In this document: positions 23,987-34,118 of the stretch, in pieces | How the letters are laid out: each line of letters starts with the position of its first letter | Numbering within the stretch: the stretch's first letter is position 1 | IMG/VR virus record: IMGVR_UViG_3300044940_000164 | Coordinates: 1-55,112 of that record | Direction: 5' to 3' (one strand) | From: a virus | Length of the DNA stretch: 55,112 nt | Program-made: the position numbers and the translations under genes | Notes under the pieces: generated by a model | Databases searched by the model: none | The model's input: only the letters and a program-made list of their open reading frames with translations | Told to the model about the DNA's origin: nothing

Positions 23987-24820
23987 CTAATATTGTTCGT
24001 TAGTTCGACTGGGATTCTTGGTCGGTATCCAAGGAAATCCCCCAAAATTATTTATGTTGTTGTGTAAATTAAGACAATCATCTGTACTTCTATTACATCC
24101 AAAAGTAATCTCTACAGGATCGCCGGGATTCAAGCCTAATGCTTGACCGTTTAGCCTTAAAATATTAGGGCCATCAAATCCTAAGACCGCTCGTATCTGA
24201 GTATTTCCTCTTTGATCTACCCAACTAAAAGAGCCATTCAGATATTTTTCTGCCGCCTGAGTGTTCCAGCCTCCGGGCAATGTAACTTGAGATCCACTCA
24301 CCGAGAGAACATTGGGAGTGACGGTAGCAAGATTTCTATCAGCTTTGCATTGAGTGCCGTACAAAACATGTGGGCATTGGTACTGATAGTTTCGTCGGAG
24401 ACCCGGGCGGGACAGAGTCGAACGTAACGGTTCCGCGACTACCTTTGCTGAATTTCCTTCTAGTTCTACTTGCAGAATGCGACCCGTCCAGATCACTAAA
24501 AAATCCTGAGTGACGTCCTCGACATGGCCCTGCCAGATCGTTAGATTGATTACCTGAGAGGGAGGAAAAATTTTGTATAAGTCGGTTAAAGCTACACTCT
24601 GCGGCAGCTCAATGTCCAAAGTTTGCCGGTCTGTTCCCCCGCTCGCCTCGATCTCCGGTCGGCGAATTGCTTCCTTTACGTATGTCACTCCGTTCCATTC
24701 TATGTCATCGTCTGCGTCCGTAAAAGCATAGTAAGCGCTCGGCGCACTGCCATATCGGATATAATACAGATGTATCGGACTACCTAAGAACCGACTTTCC
24801 TCCAACCCCTCAAAACTCAT
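23987..24820 (-). CDS. minor tail protein, DUF2163/BR0599-like
   Basis: 277 residues. N-terminal half: LYYIRYGSAPSAYYAFTDADDDIEWNGVTYVKEAIRRPEIEASGGTDRQTLDIELPQS, the opening of DUF2163-type tail proteins. C-terminal: CPHVLYGTQCKADR (about 150) and FGCNRSTDDCLNLHNNINNFGGFPWIPTKNP (about 240-270), the BR0599 pattern of lambda L-like iron-sulfur tail proteins. The four conserved cysteines (CPH..., QCK, GCN, DDC) may bind metal or an Fe-S cluster, as shown for some tip proteins. AGGAGGA before ATG. Confidence 0.8.
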   Translation of the reverse strand: MSFEGLEESRFLGSPIHLYYIRYGSAPSAYYAFTDADDDIEWNGVTYVKEAIRRPEIEASGGTDRQTLDIELPQSVALTDLYKIFPPSQVINLTIWQGHVEDVTQDFLVIWTGRILQVELEGNSAKVVAEPLRSTLSRPGLRRNYQYQCPHVLYGTQCKADRNLATVTPNVLSVSGSQVTLPGGWNTQAAEKYLNGSFSWVDQRGNTQIRAVLGFDGPNILRLNGQALGLNPGDPVEITFGCNRSTDDCLNLHNNINNFGGFPWIPTKNPSRTNEQY

Positions 24821-26493
24821 AAATCCTCCAAAGTCTGAAAGGCTATGCTAACACTAGCAACTTCTCTTGTCAACCATGATGTCGTAAGCGTGTCGGAACC
24901 GAATCTTACTCGAGGCAGAAAACATATCAATTCTACTTCCGATAGCTCTAATCCGAGCGGTAGAGGCTCTGTCAACTGGACTTCAGTGTCGTTACCTAGC
25001 AACTGATAGCTCAGAATTCGATGATAACTCTTAGACCCATCTACCAACATAATCATTACATTTTGGAATACTTTATCTCCTTCGTAATAATTAAACAAAT
25101 CCGTTCCCTCGCATAACAGTCTATCGGATCCGGCCGAAACGTCTGAAATAAGCTCTAAGTCTCTCTCCCATGTAGGCAACCAAAACTCTCCGGCGCGACC
25201 GCGCATTTTCTGGAACAGTTGTCTTATGTTACTGGTCTCAGCAGGATCTTCCGTAACTACAGAGAGCGTTCTTACCTGGTTTGGAAAATCTATAGGGGTA
25301 AAGTACCGAGCCCGGCCTTTGCCGAAGTCTACTTCTTCTCTTTCGTAGTTCTTCTGCACCGAGAGAGATTCCCCCCAGTTATGTTGATCTGTGAACACGT
25401 AATAACCTTCATATTGAGGGTAGGTGATAGTCTCTTCCTCAAAGGGTTCTGTAGTGGGTTCCACCTCCCATGCTTGCGTCACTGTGGCTACGCCGTTCGT
25501 GACCAGAGGAGCGGCGATACTCGTAGCCATTCGGACCGTTAATAGGGGAACGAAATATTCATCCTTATACCAATCATTTTGCAAATTTGCTGTAAGTGTA
25601 ACAGACGTAGGGGACACAGTTTCTACTCTCACTACTTCGCGTTTGTTATCTAAAAGAAGCATGTAACTGAATCCTGCTTGTACCCAAGATGGTACATTTG
25701 CAAAAGATAAAGTGTTCGATCCGGATAATGCATCGGCGGATAAAAGAACGGTTTTGGTTTCTTCGGGGATAGTAAATGTCCGTGTCTGACGATTTGCCAA
25801 GATGGCATTGAACTTCCTCAAAGAGCTTGCTTGGAAAATAGACTGGTAAGTAATTCTCTTTCTGGGTTTTCTTCTTTGAGCTCTTCTTTGTTCTTTTCCG
25901 TTTCTGGATACAAAGATGTCGGTCCTATATTCTATTTCTGTCTCGTAAGGTACGCTCCAGTTGACGCTGAAATCCTCTGTAGGCCAAATTAAAGATCTCT
26001 TCCCGGACAAGGTGAAAACTTTTCCGCCGCCCTGCGAAAAATTAAAAGTGAAAGTGCCAGAGATGGTATTAGGGCCGGATTCGTCCGCGTTAAACACTAC
26101 GCTTCTGACCTCTAACGGATCAAGTGTTTGCCCAGGGAGTATCTCGGAGTACCCCACTCCTTCTACCCCTCCAGAGACAGAAGTTAAGGTAGTTGGAGTT
26201 AGGAACGCATTCCATAGGGACCTAGACACCTCAGTGAAAGCCGAAACCTCTCCAAAATCTATACTCTGATTGGGAAGAACCCAAACTCTATTATAGTAAT
26301 CTTCGAAATACGTTCTCAAAAATTGTCCAGAAAAATTCAAAGACTCTACATCGATTATGGGCGCGGTAGTGATTGTTCCACCAATAATCTTACTGTTGTA
26401 ACGAGCTGACCAGGGGCCCGGATTTATAGGGGAGATTGGCGGATACGCCGAAGGTATCGGGGCAATTTTCGGGGATAAGAGAATACTGCTCAT
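24817..26493 (-). CDS. distal tail/tip protein
   Basis: 558 residues, beta-rich. The C-terminal third (VRTLSVVTEDPAETSNIRQLFQKMRGRAGEFWLPTWERDLEL...YHRILS) resembles tail tip proteins that sit between the tape measure and the BR0599-like protein. Middle has YRTDIFVSRNGKEQRRAQRRKPRKRITYQ, a basic patch also seen in such proteins. Exact role (baseplate hub or distal tail) not decided. ATGA overlap with the next gene. Confidence 0.65.
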   Translation of the reverse strand: MSSILLSPKIAPIPSAYPPISPINPGPWSARYNSKIIGGTITTAPIIDVESLNFSGQFLRTYFEDYYNRVWVLPNQSIDFGEVSAFTEVSRSLWNAFLTPTTLTSVSGGVEGVGYSEILPGQTLDPLEVRSVVFNADESGPNTISGTFTFNFSQGGGKVFTLSGKRSLIWPTEDFSVNWSVPYETEIEYRTDIFVSRNGKEQRRAQRRKPRKRITYQSIFQASSLRKFNAILANRQTRTFTIPEETKTVLLSADALSGSNTLSFANVPSWVQAGFSYMLLLDNKREVVRVETVSPTSVTLTANLQNDWYKDEYFVPLLTVRMATSIAAPLVTNGVATVTQAWEVEPTTEPFEEETITYPQYEGYYVFTDQHNWGESLSVQKNYEREEVDFGKGRARYFTPIDFPNQVRTLSVVTEDPAETSNIRQLFQKMRGRAGEFWLPTWERDLELISDVSAGSDRLLCEGTDLFNYYEGDKVFQNVMIMLVDGSKSYHRILSYQLLGNDTEVQLTEPLPLGLELSEVELICFLPRVRFGSDTLTTSWLTREVASVSIAFQTLEDL

Positions 26494-27465
26494 TTAGTTC
26501 TCTCTATATGCGTAGCCTATTTCAAAAGACGTCTCATACTGCCGATAATTTCCTCCGCCGAGCGGCATCGTGGTTTCCGTTCTTTTAGTCATAGCTGGGA
26601 AACATTTCCACAGCTCACCCGCGATATCAACAGTCTGTCCCGGGGATAAATTTCGCATGTTTACTAGGCGGGCGTTGTAGGGTGCGCCTAGAGGTATAAA
26701 CCGACAATCTCCGCTTATGGGTTGCGCGGTGAACATATTCACCGGAGTCAAGATCGCTGCGCCAGCATAGCTACTCTGCCCTCTCGCAACAAATGGGTCA
26801 TTGTATCCATCCTTAAAGCCACCCAAGACCATCGCGTTTGTGAACGCCGTCATGACATTTCCTGTTGAGGGTATTCTGTTTACTAGCCAGGGAGTCGGCG
26901 CATTAGGGTGGTCAATGTGAACACCACCGCTTGTTGCCGTTGCGAGTAATGTGGTTTTCCCGCCGAAAAGATATTTCACGTTTCCCGCTGTGTAGCTTAT
27001 GGTAGCTGCTGGAGTAGAATCCGGACCGGCTGTTCCGGCTATAACCTCCCCTCCATTATAGGGGAAAGCTTTCTCTAGATATCCCAGATAAGAATGACGA
27101 TACCTATTAGGGCCGTACTCAATGACACAAGCTATGAACGGCTCGGATAATTTCCCAAATAAATGTATCGACGTGGGCGCCGGGACCGTTGGGTTATTAG
27201 TCGCACCAGCCAATTTGGGTGATCTGGTAACAGCGCTTGACGTAGCCAAGGGGTTGGTGGATTCGAAAATAAGATCATGGTTCTGATTGTTCGTACCAGA
27301 AATAGATGCTCTCACCCGGATAGGTAACGCCCCGGGAAACGTAGGGTGGGTGATAATCGGTTGGTTAGGGTTACTGTTGTTGACCGTAAAACCGACAGCC
27401 CCAGCAAATATCCCTATCTGCTGGGGAATATCCAATATAGAGGTTACGAATATTTGTGAGTACAT
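26494..27465 (-). CDS. virion tip protein, unknown fold
   Basis: 323 residues, beta-rich, without a known motif. It abuts the neighbouring genes on both sides, and its context (between tape measure and tip genes) makes a structural role likely. Possibly distal tail protein. Contains two Gly/Pro-rich loops and a C-terminal RQYETSFEIGYAYREN. Confidence 0.55.
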   Translation of the reverse strand: MYSQIFVTSILDIPQQIGIFAGAVGFTVNNSNPNQPIITHPTFPGALPIRVRASISGTNNQNHDLIFESTNPLATSSAVTRSPKLAGATNNPTVPAPTSIHLFGKLSEPFIACVIEYGPNRYRHSYLGYLEKAFPYNGGEVIAGTAGPDSTPAATISYTAGNVKYLFGGKTTLLATATSGGVHIDHPNAPTPWLVNRIPSTGNVMTAFTNAMVLGGFKDGYNDPFVARGQSSYAGAAILTPVNMFTAQPISGDCRFIPLGAPYNARLVNMRNLSPGQTVDIAGELWKCFPAMTKRTETTMPLGGGNYRQYETSFEIGYAYREN

Positions 27466-28463
27466 TATGACAACCTCGTCGCTAAGAAATCTAATTGACC
27501 GGACCTAAAGGCATTCCCTACAACTAGATAGGATGTGCCCGAAATAGTTATAACATTTTCGACTGTTTGTAGATTACCTGGAGCAAAATATATCCCGTCT
27601 AACACTCCGTAGGTCTGGTCCGCAGGAGAAGCTTGAACCAAAGTATAAGGAATCAGATTGAATTCATTCGCGAAATTTCGCGTTATACGTTGCGCAATGC
27701 TCTGGTAAGGGTACTGATCTGTATCATTTAAGTTCGTGGCGTTCTGGTTCAGATTAAATCCGGTAAACGCTTCGTATGGAAGAACGCCTACTTGACCGAC
27801 GCCCCCACCGCTGGCACGAAACCCGGTAACTGGAAGCCATTGGCCCATAGGATCCAAGAGAACAGCAGGGCTAGAATACGCCGTACCGGTTATAGTATTG
27901 ATGGCCCCCGCAGGGTAGAATCTGTGCGCATCCGTCGTGTCTGTCCAACTTAAAGGAATTGCCGCACCTACGGTTCCTGCCATAGCTCCTATAAACAGAG
28001 GATATGAGTAGTTAGATGGTAGACTATACGGTAGTAAAAATCCCGCATACGCCGATTCATAGATATTGGAAACCTTAACAGTGATTGTAAATCTGCGGCC
28101 ATTCGCCGTGAACCAGTATTGCATGGGTTGGTTTATAAGGAATAGCCGCTTGCCGTCGGGAGAGCTATTTACGTGTTGTCCGACCTGTTGCGCGGAAGGG
28201 ATGATACCGGTCGCTCCAAATAGATCTATACTGTACCTATCGTTAAGTGCGTCCTGATTCAATCTGAGCCCAACATAGATTTGCTCAGAAGCCGACAACC
28301 CTGGCCCCGCCAGAATAATATCAGTTAAATTAGGAGCGCCCACCGGGGCATTCCAGGCGACACTCCATACCTGGGAGCCAAGCAACCCAGAATTAGTAAG
28401 GAAGGCTATTAGGGCGTTATAGAGCGCGAGCGGGGTAGCGGCTGTTCCTGTTATCGAAGCCAT
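27465..28463 (-). CDS. virion tip protein, unknown fold
   Basis: 332 residues directly downstream of the tape measure gene. Beta-rich with long loops; FTITVKVSNIYESAYAGFLLPYSLPSNYSYPLFIG and GQWLPVTGFRASGGG hint at a carbohydrate-contacting or distal tail domain. I have seen similar proteins annotated as virion structural proteins, with no experimental function. Its GGGGGTT leader gives a good start. Confidence 0.55.
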   Translation of the reverse strand: MASITGTAATPLALYNALIAFLTNSGLLGSQVWSVAWNAPVGAPNLTDIILAGPGLSASEQIYVGLRLNQDALNDRYSIDLFGATGIIPSAQQVGQHVNSSPDGKRLFLINQPMQYWFTANGRRFTITVKVSNIYESAYAGFLLPYSLPSNYSYPLFIGAMAGTVGAAIPLSWTDTTDAHRFYPAGAINTITGTAYSSPAVLLDPMGQWLPVTGFRASGGGVGQVGVLPYEAFTGFNLNQNATNLNDTDQYPYQSIAQRITRNFANEFNLIPYTLVQASPADQTYGVLDGIYFAPGNLQTVENVITISGTSYLVVGNAFRSGQLDFLATRLS

Positions 28464-28465
28464 AG

Positions 28466-31400
28466 TTAAACCCCCAACACGTTGCGAACGGCCGCTTTAT
28501 TAGCCCGTATGTAGTTCATCACGGATTTCTGCCCTTCTACACTATTTAGCCCCTCTGAAATAAACGATCCCGAGTCAATAGTGTTTACCACTTTTATGTT
28601 TTGCATTGCTGGACTTCCTCCACTGTTGAGAACGTTTCTCGGGTCTTTACGGGAAAGCACCTCTTCCCCTGTTTGAAGTATAGCAGGAACTTCATCTTTT
28701 TTCAAGCCTGGAAGACCCCCCCTGTGATATCTTTTCGCCCCAAGAAACACGCTAGGCGATACGGACACAGATTTTCCGCCTTGCCCCACCGTGCCGCCTT
28801 CGTGGAAAAGGCCGGCTATGATGTCGAACAGCCCGCCACCGGATTTCCCGCTTTTTGAGAAAAGTCCACTTAGCGCTGACGCTATTCCCCCTGATACCCC
28901 GCCAGCGGGGTTTATGCCCCCGGAGGCATTTAACCCGCCAAAGAGCTGCTGGAAAGCCGCGTTAGCCACTAAATTAGAGATTTGGGCTAACGCGTTGCTG
29001 GCAAAAGATCTTAAGGTGTCCCCTAACGCCGATATCACGCCTTGACCCTCTTTTATTTTATCAAAGAAGGAGGTGAAGCTATCGGTCGCGTTTTGGGTAA
29101 ATATTTGATTTATTTGCTCGCCGGAGAATGCATTGAAACTCTGTTGGAGAGACTCTAACTGAGCTTGCAGTCTAGTTATCGCGGATTCTCGTTCAACGGG
29201 GTCGGCGATTGCTTGTGCGAATTTTATTGCTTCTTGAATATTCGCTTGAAGTTGCGCTCGAATTCCTTGTTGAGCTACATCTAATTTTTCGGCAGCGGCT
29301 ACAGAAGCGCCGTCGCCTCTTTGACGAAGAGTTTGGATGCGTTGTTCGTTAGAATCAAATATCTGCTGTAACGCATTTAGACGTTTTTGAGATTTCTCTA
29401 GCTCTAATGTCGGGTTCAATAAATCGAATTTTGCTGCCGCTTGCCTTTCTATGATAGCTAGTTGGGCTGAGCTGATTGTCAGACCTTGTCTTTCGGCGTT
29501 ATTGACGGCTTGCTGTTTCGCTTCCGCGACGGTACGAGCGCGTTCATCTTGGATCGCAAGAGTCTGCAACTCCGCGGCTCGCTCTCGTTCCTGTTGGATG
29601 AGATCTTCGTTGAATTTCTTCTGTTTCTCGGCTTGCTTCTCTTCTTCCGTTTGCTTCGGGGCGCTAGGAGCCCGCGCTGGTCTAGTAGACCTAGAAGGAC
29701 GGGTGCCCGCCCGCACGTCGAATTGTAGACCAGCGATCTTCGCAGCGTTGTCGCGAATGCTTTGTAATTGTTCTATGTCCGTTATGCCATCCTGCGTGGC
29801 CTTATTTAGCGCTAATTGAGTCGCGAGTTCGATAGCCCTTTGACGGTTGTTTTCGATCAAAAGTACATTTTTCTCAATCTCAAGTTCTTCTAACGTCTTG
29901 TTTTGGTCCGCTATTGTTTTTGTTGCGGCGTTTGTTTCATCTAACGCCGCATTAATACCGTCTATAGATTGTAGAATACTTTCATACGAACTCTGTTGCC
30001 CCGGGAGAACATTTCCTTGCTCGTCTAATAGACTTAAACGAAGTTCTTCCGCTTTAGCTAGATCGTTCTGTAGTTCACTAACCTTCAATGAATCCGCTGC
30101 ATATTTCTCTTGAAGACCTACAAGTTCCTTTTGAGCCGCCAAGATTGGGTCGAGTCCACCCCCGCCTATATTTACACCACTCGCTATTCTTTGTATCGCC
30201 GCAGCGGCTTTATCTGCTATCGGTGAAAAACTGTCTAAAACATCGGTCCAACTCTGTAGCTGGGATCTGTTCTCCTCTACTTTCCCGCCTAATGAGTCGA
30301 ACTCCCGGAACAACTGACCGAGCGCTTGGACATATTCATCATTTTTCCCCTTGGCGGCTATCTGAGTTGAAAGGTAATTACTAAGGGCCACTTTCGTGTC
30401 AACAAAAGATTTTTCTCCTCTAGAATAAGCCGCGATGAGATCACTGACAGCGTTCCCTTGATTATCAAAAGAACGAGTTACCGGTTCATTGAGAATAATG
30501 AACTCTTCTAATTGGAATTGGGTGTCTTCTACCGCCTGTCTGTATTTTTCGTATTCTCCCTGCGCTTGAGCTAGATCGACGCTATCCGAGATCTCTTTTT
30601 GAAAGTTGACTATGTCGCCGCCGCTTTTCACCGCCGCATCAGCTACTTTTTGTAAAGCGAAAGACGTATCTAACGCCGACACTGTCGCCCCATCTAATCC
30701 CTCGGATAACCCAAAAAATATATCAAAAATACTTGTGTCGAATACAAAATTGGAAATTAATTCTATCGCGCCGATAAATAGCCCGACAGGACCGAGAGCA
30801 GCGAAGGCGGCTCTACCAAGCGCAAGAAGAGTTGTACCAAGCGATTTCAATGAAGCTACCGCACCACCTTTGGCCACAGCCCCCAGACTCGTTAAACTAG
30901 CGACAATACCAGCAAAACTTAATGAGCGTAAAGCCGCGCCGGTGGCCACTAGGCTCGGGACTAACGAACCGACAACCGCCGCGGCGACTGCTCTAGTTTG
31001 TGTCGCAAAAGCTAAGGCCGCAGCGTTAGTGGCGGCATAAGTCACCGCGGTTTTTTGTAACTGCACTACGATCCCGGCCAAGAAAGAGACGACTTTCACC
31101 GCTAAGAAAGTGCGGAAAGCAGTGGCTAAGAGGTCTATATTCTCAGCCAAAAATCGCGCAGCTCCCACCAAGTTTGTCAATCCATTCCCTATAGAACGAA
31201 AAAACTCCTCCCCTTTTCGGGAATCCAAAAATTGATTCAGATCCCTTAAAGCGGCGGTGAACGCGTCGATAAACCCAGCTTGACCTATTCGTTGTCGAGC
31301 GATCGTAATTATATTAGAGAAAGTAGATAATTGGGTAGTCGTGCTCTCTAGAGATTTCTCTAATTGCCCGCCGAACTGTTTTCTGACCGATGCGGCTAGA

Positions 31401-33463
31401 CTTTTCAGTGCTTCTTCTGTGGGTTTTAATTGACCTGTTTGCAGTTTATCAAAAAATTCCGGGATGTTCCCGCCAGTCAAAGCGTCAGCGAACAAACCGA
31501 CGGCGCCGGGTAGTCTATCCCCTAACTGCCGAACAACTTCCTCGGATTGGATTCTCTGTTTAGATATTATCTGCGTGAGGGCTAAGAACGTGCCCGACAG
31601 TTGTTCGTTGGATAGTTTACTGACCCGCCCCGCTTCCGCAATCGAAATAAACAGATCTCTGGCGGTCTCAAGAGAAGTGTTGGATTGCACCGCAGCGATT
31701 GCGAATTTACCATATTCTTCAGATAGAGTGCCGAATTCTACGCCTAGTCTTTTTGCCTGTGCCTGTATAATCCTTAATTCTTTATCTACCGCAAATTGAT
31801 CCCCATTAAAGACCACCCCTAACCTATTTTGGGCGACTTCTAATTGTTGGAAAGCTTGGATAACTTGTTGCGCCTGATTAAATATGGCGAAGAAAGACAG
31901 AAAGGAAGCGGCAGTAGCGGTAACATTGCCTCGCAGAGATCTGAAGACCGTTCCCAATGGAGCCGTATTGCTGTTTAATTGAAAAAGCGCTGCGGCCGCG
32001 CCGGTCGCTGCCCCTGCAAAAGTTCTTAAGGAAATCGTGGTAGGTCGGATACTATTTGCTAAGGAAACAAAACCGCGCTGAGCTAGCTGAAGCGCAGTAG
32101 CTGTTTGACGCGTCACGTTATCCGCTGTTTTCAATTCCTTGATAACTGCTTGGACCGAAGGCCGAAGTCCGTTAAGCTGTCCCCTTTGCTGTCCGACACT
32201 TACGTTTAGCTGTTGGTTGGCAGCTACTAGCTCCAAAATCCGAGCCTTTGCTTCTCTAGAACCAACACCCCCTTCACGAAGCGCCGCCCCAAGCTGACGG
32301 ATCTCAGCGTTATTTGAAGCTATCTGCTGTTCCGATTTCTGAATGGCGGCAGCAAGTTCTTTGAACGGGGCAGTGCGAATTTGTAATATTTCCAAACGCA
32401 AACGAGCCAGTTCCTGAGCCGATCCGGAAAGCGATTTCGTTTGTTGTTCTGTGGGGGTTTTAGTTCGGGCGATCTGCCGGGCCAATTCCGCGGCAGCTTT
32501 ACTCGTTTCTTGGTATTCTTGAGTGAGTTTAGATAACCTTTCCCCACTATCTACAGGAGCGTTAGTTTGTGCCCGCGGTCTGTTTGCCAGGGTCTGACGA
32601 AGTTTTTCCCCAGTGGCTATAGAGCGTCTTTGAGCCGCCTCAATATCCGCCAGTGTAGTAATCTCCGTTCGCAAAGAAGCATTAGTGCGAGAGATTTCTG
32701 CTTGCAATTTTTGTTTTTCAGTTTTAAGTCGGACTACCTCATCGACTTGCTTGTTGATGGTGTCTCTAGCTCGGCCCGATTGCTTAGCAAATCGTTCCTG
32801 GTCCGCTTGCAATCTTTTTATTTCAGCACTAAGTTCTTTTTGCCTTGCGATAAGAGCTTTAGCCGCAGCTTCTCCCTGCGCTAATTCGTCACTCAAAAGT
32901 GCTTTCGCTCTTCCCAAACTTTCTGTTCTTGTACTTTGAGCGGCAACCTTTTGTGGGGAAGGACGATTTTGCGGACGAACCGCGTTTTGAGCTCGAGTGA
33001 GTCTCCCCAATTTAGTTTGTGAGGCCTGAGCCGCAGCGCCAACTTCTTTTAATCTGTTCTTCGCTATTTCATTTTCTTTATTTTGCTTACCGAGAGCCGA
33101 GGAAACTTTCCCTAATTCGTTTTCGTATTTGCCAAGATCACGATTGATGTTCTTAAGAGATCCTTCGTATAACTTCGAGCTGTCTTTAGCACTTTTCAAT
33201 TCTGCGCTTACAGATGCGAGAGCTGCTTCTACCCTTTCAAGATCCGACACAAAAGTTTTTACGCCTTGGAGTTTCGCCAAGTCGGCGGCTACTTTCCCTA
33301 TCTCGTTTCCAAAAGCCGCTAGTAGCCCTCCGGATTTTTCGCTAGCGGACCCAGCTTCTTTTTGCGCTTCGGTAAAAGTGTCGATTGCTTTTTGAATGTC
33401 GCTCAGTTGTTTGGACGCTTGGTCCTTAGCTCGTATCCGTAGCTCTACATCTTTAGTCGCCAT
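28466..33463 (-). CDS. tail tape measure protein
   Basis: 1665 residues, the longest gene. Residues 1-450 are coiled coil (KSGGLL, EISRTNASLRTEIT). About 470-700 hold a conserved tape-measure domain (RSLRGNVTATAASFLSFFAIF...AKRLGVEFGTLSEEYGKFAIAAVQSN..., SEEVVRQLGDRLPGAVGLFADALTGG). Hydrophobic segments lie about 770-900. Coiled coil again to 1450; the C-terminus has the classic HEGGTVG...YHRGGLPGLKKDEVPAIL..GEEVLSR motif. At about 1.5 A per residue (established rule) the tail would be close to 250 nm. Start overlaps the frameshift product's stop. Long flexible-tail phage. Confidence 0.95.
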   Translation of the reverse strand: MATKDVELRIRAKDQASKQLSDIQKAIDTFTEAQKEAGSASEKSGGLLAAFGNEIGKVAADLAKLQGVKTFVSDLERVEAALASVSAELKSAKDSSKLYEGSLKNINRDLGKYENELGKVSSALGKQNKENEIAKNRLKEVGAAAQASQTKLGRLTRAQNAVRPQNRPSPQKVAAQSTRTESLGRAKALLSDELAQGEAAAKALIARQKELSAEIKRLQADQERFAKQSGRARDTINKQVDEVVRLKTEKQKLQAEISRTNASLRTEITTLADIEAAQRRSIATGEKLRQTLANRPRAQTNAPVDSGERLSKLTQEYQETSKAAAELARQIARTKTPTEQQTKSLSGSAQELARLRLEILQIRTAPFKELAAAIQKSEQQIASNNAEIRQLGAALREGGVGSREAKARILELVAANQQLNVSVGQQRGQLNGLRPSVQAVIKELKTADNVTRQTATALQLAQRGFVSLANSIRPTTISLRTFAGAATGAAAALFQLNSNTAPLGTVFRSLRGNVTATAASFLSFFAIFNQAQQVIQAFQQLEVAQNRLGVVFNGDQFAVDKELRIIQAQAKRLGVEFGTLSEEYGKFAIAAVQSNTSLETARDLFISIAEAGRVSKLSNEQLSGTFLALTQIISKQRIQSEEVVRQLGDRLPGAVGLFADALTGGNIPEFFDKLQTGQLKPTEEALKSLAASVRKQFGGQLEKSLESTTTQLSTFSNIITIARQRIGQAGFIDAFTAALRDLNQFLDSRKGEEFFRSIGNGLTNLVGAARFLAENIDLLATAFRTFLAVKVVSFLAGIVVQLQKTAVTYAATNAAALAFATQTRAVAAAVVGSLVPSLVATGAALRSLSFAGIVASLTSLGAVAKGGAVASLKSLGTTLLALGRAAFAALGPVGLFIGAIELISNFVFDTSIFDIFFGLSEGLDGATVSALDTSFALQKVADAAVKSGGDIVNFQKEISDSVDLAQAQGEYEKYRQAVEDTQFQLEEFIILNEPVTRSFDNQGNAVSDLIAAYSRGEKSFVDTKVALSNYLSTQIAAKGKNDEYVQALGQLFREFDSLGGKVEENRSQLQSWTDVLDSFSPIADKAAAAIQRIASGVNIGGGGLDPILAAQKELVGLQEKYAADSLKVSELQNDLAKAEELRLSLLDEQGNVLPGQQSSYESILQSIDGINAALDETNAATKTIADQNKTLEELEIEKNVLLIENNRQRAIELATQLALNKATQDGITDIEQLQSIRDNAAKIAGLQFDVRAGTRPSRSTRPARAPSAPKQTEEEKQAEKQKKFNEDLIQQERERAAELQTLAIQDERARTVAEAKQQAVNNAERQGLTISSAQLAIIERQAAAKFDLLNPTLELEKSQKRLNALQQIFDSNEQRIQTLRQRGDGASVAAAEKLDVAQQGIRAQLQANIQEAIKFAQAIADPVERESAITRLQAQLESLQQSFNAFSGEQINQIFTQNATDSFTSFFDKIKEGQGVISALGDTLRSFASNALAQISNLVANAAFQQLFGGLNASGGINPAGGVSGGIASALSGLFSKSGKSGGGLFDIIAGLFHEGGTVGQGGKSVSVSPSVFLGAKRYHRGGLPGLKKDEVPAILQTGEEVLSRKDPRNVLNSGGSPAMQNIKVVNTIDSGSFISEGLNSVEGQKSVMNYIRANKAAVRNVLGV

Positions 33464-34117
33464 CTACCATCTCCTTGATAGTTTTTTGGAAGGATTTGCT
33501 TGCTTTCTTGTCTAGTATAGCAGCAACCGCTCCTTGTAGCAATAAAGTTTGTGAGACCATCTCGTTATTTATCAATTTACTGAGAATCGATGTCTCGTCG
33601 TATACTACCCCTACTGGGTAGCTCCACGCTTCGCTGTGGTTGTTTTTTTCGAGGAGGGCGACTTGTGTGCGGAGTTCCCAGATCCAATCGTGGATGGTTG
33701 CGGGTGGTTGGCCCCTTTTACCGCCGCCCCTACCACCTCGGCCGCGACGGTTGCGAATTCCTTTAATTCATTCTCCGACCGGAATGTTTGCTTACCGCAG
33801 AGATGAAGGATCTTCATCTGATCTGTCGCTGGGATCAACTGTACGCCTTGGATACTCTCTTCTACGAGATCCAACCCTAAAGCCAGGCAGAGGGTGTCGT
33901 TCAGAAAGGAAGGTACCGCTCTAACTATAGAGAACATCGCTGAGAGATCATCTTTACGGTCTAAGCTCATGTATAGCTCGGACATAACGCTGGCGTGCAA
34001 TGCAAGCAGTGTGGTCAAATCCGATAGGCTTAAGCCTTTTACCAAAAGCTCGATCGGCCCATTGTCAGTTTCGATGATAATTTTCTTTTTAAGACTTTGT
34101 AGTGCTTGTAAATTCAT
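33453..34117 (-). CDS. tail assembly chaperone GT, -1 frameshift product
   Basis: If ribosomes slip -1 on the seven-A run at 33649-33643 (codons TCG AAA AAA ACA in frame 0), the upstream chaperone is extended by 63 residues (NNHSEAWSYPVGVVYDETSI...TIKEMVDGD) and ends at a TAA inside the tape measure start (33455-33453). Predicted product about 221 residues. The extension has no other start and is uninterrupted. This is the lambda G/GT arrangement: G and GT keep the tape measure soluble and recruit the major tail protein. Homopolymer P-site slippage replaces lambda's GGGAAAG. Confidence 0.85.
33611..34117 (-). CDS. tail assembly chaperone G, unshifted product
   Basis: 168 residues. N-terminal domain (residues 1-120: KKKIIIETDNGPIELLVKGLSLSDLTTLLALH..) then a low-complexity Ser/Thr/Lys tail containing the slippery site. 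Made in excess of the frameshifted form in phages of this type. AAAGGG before the ATG, one base after the upstream NTase-like gene. Confidence 0.8.
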   Translation of the reverse strand: MNLQALQSLKKKIIIETDNGPIELLVKGLSLSDLTTLLALHASVMSELYMSLDRKDDLSAMFSIVRAVPSFLNDTLCLALGLDLVEESIQGVQLIPATDQMKILHLCGKQTFRSENELKEFATVAAEVVGAAVKGANHPQPSTIGSGNSAHKSPSSKKTTTAKRGATQ

Positions 34118-34118
34118 A

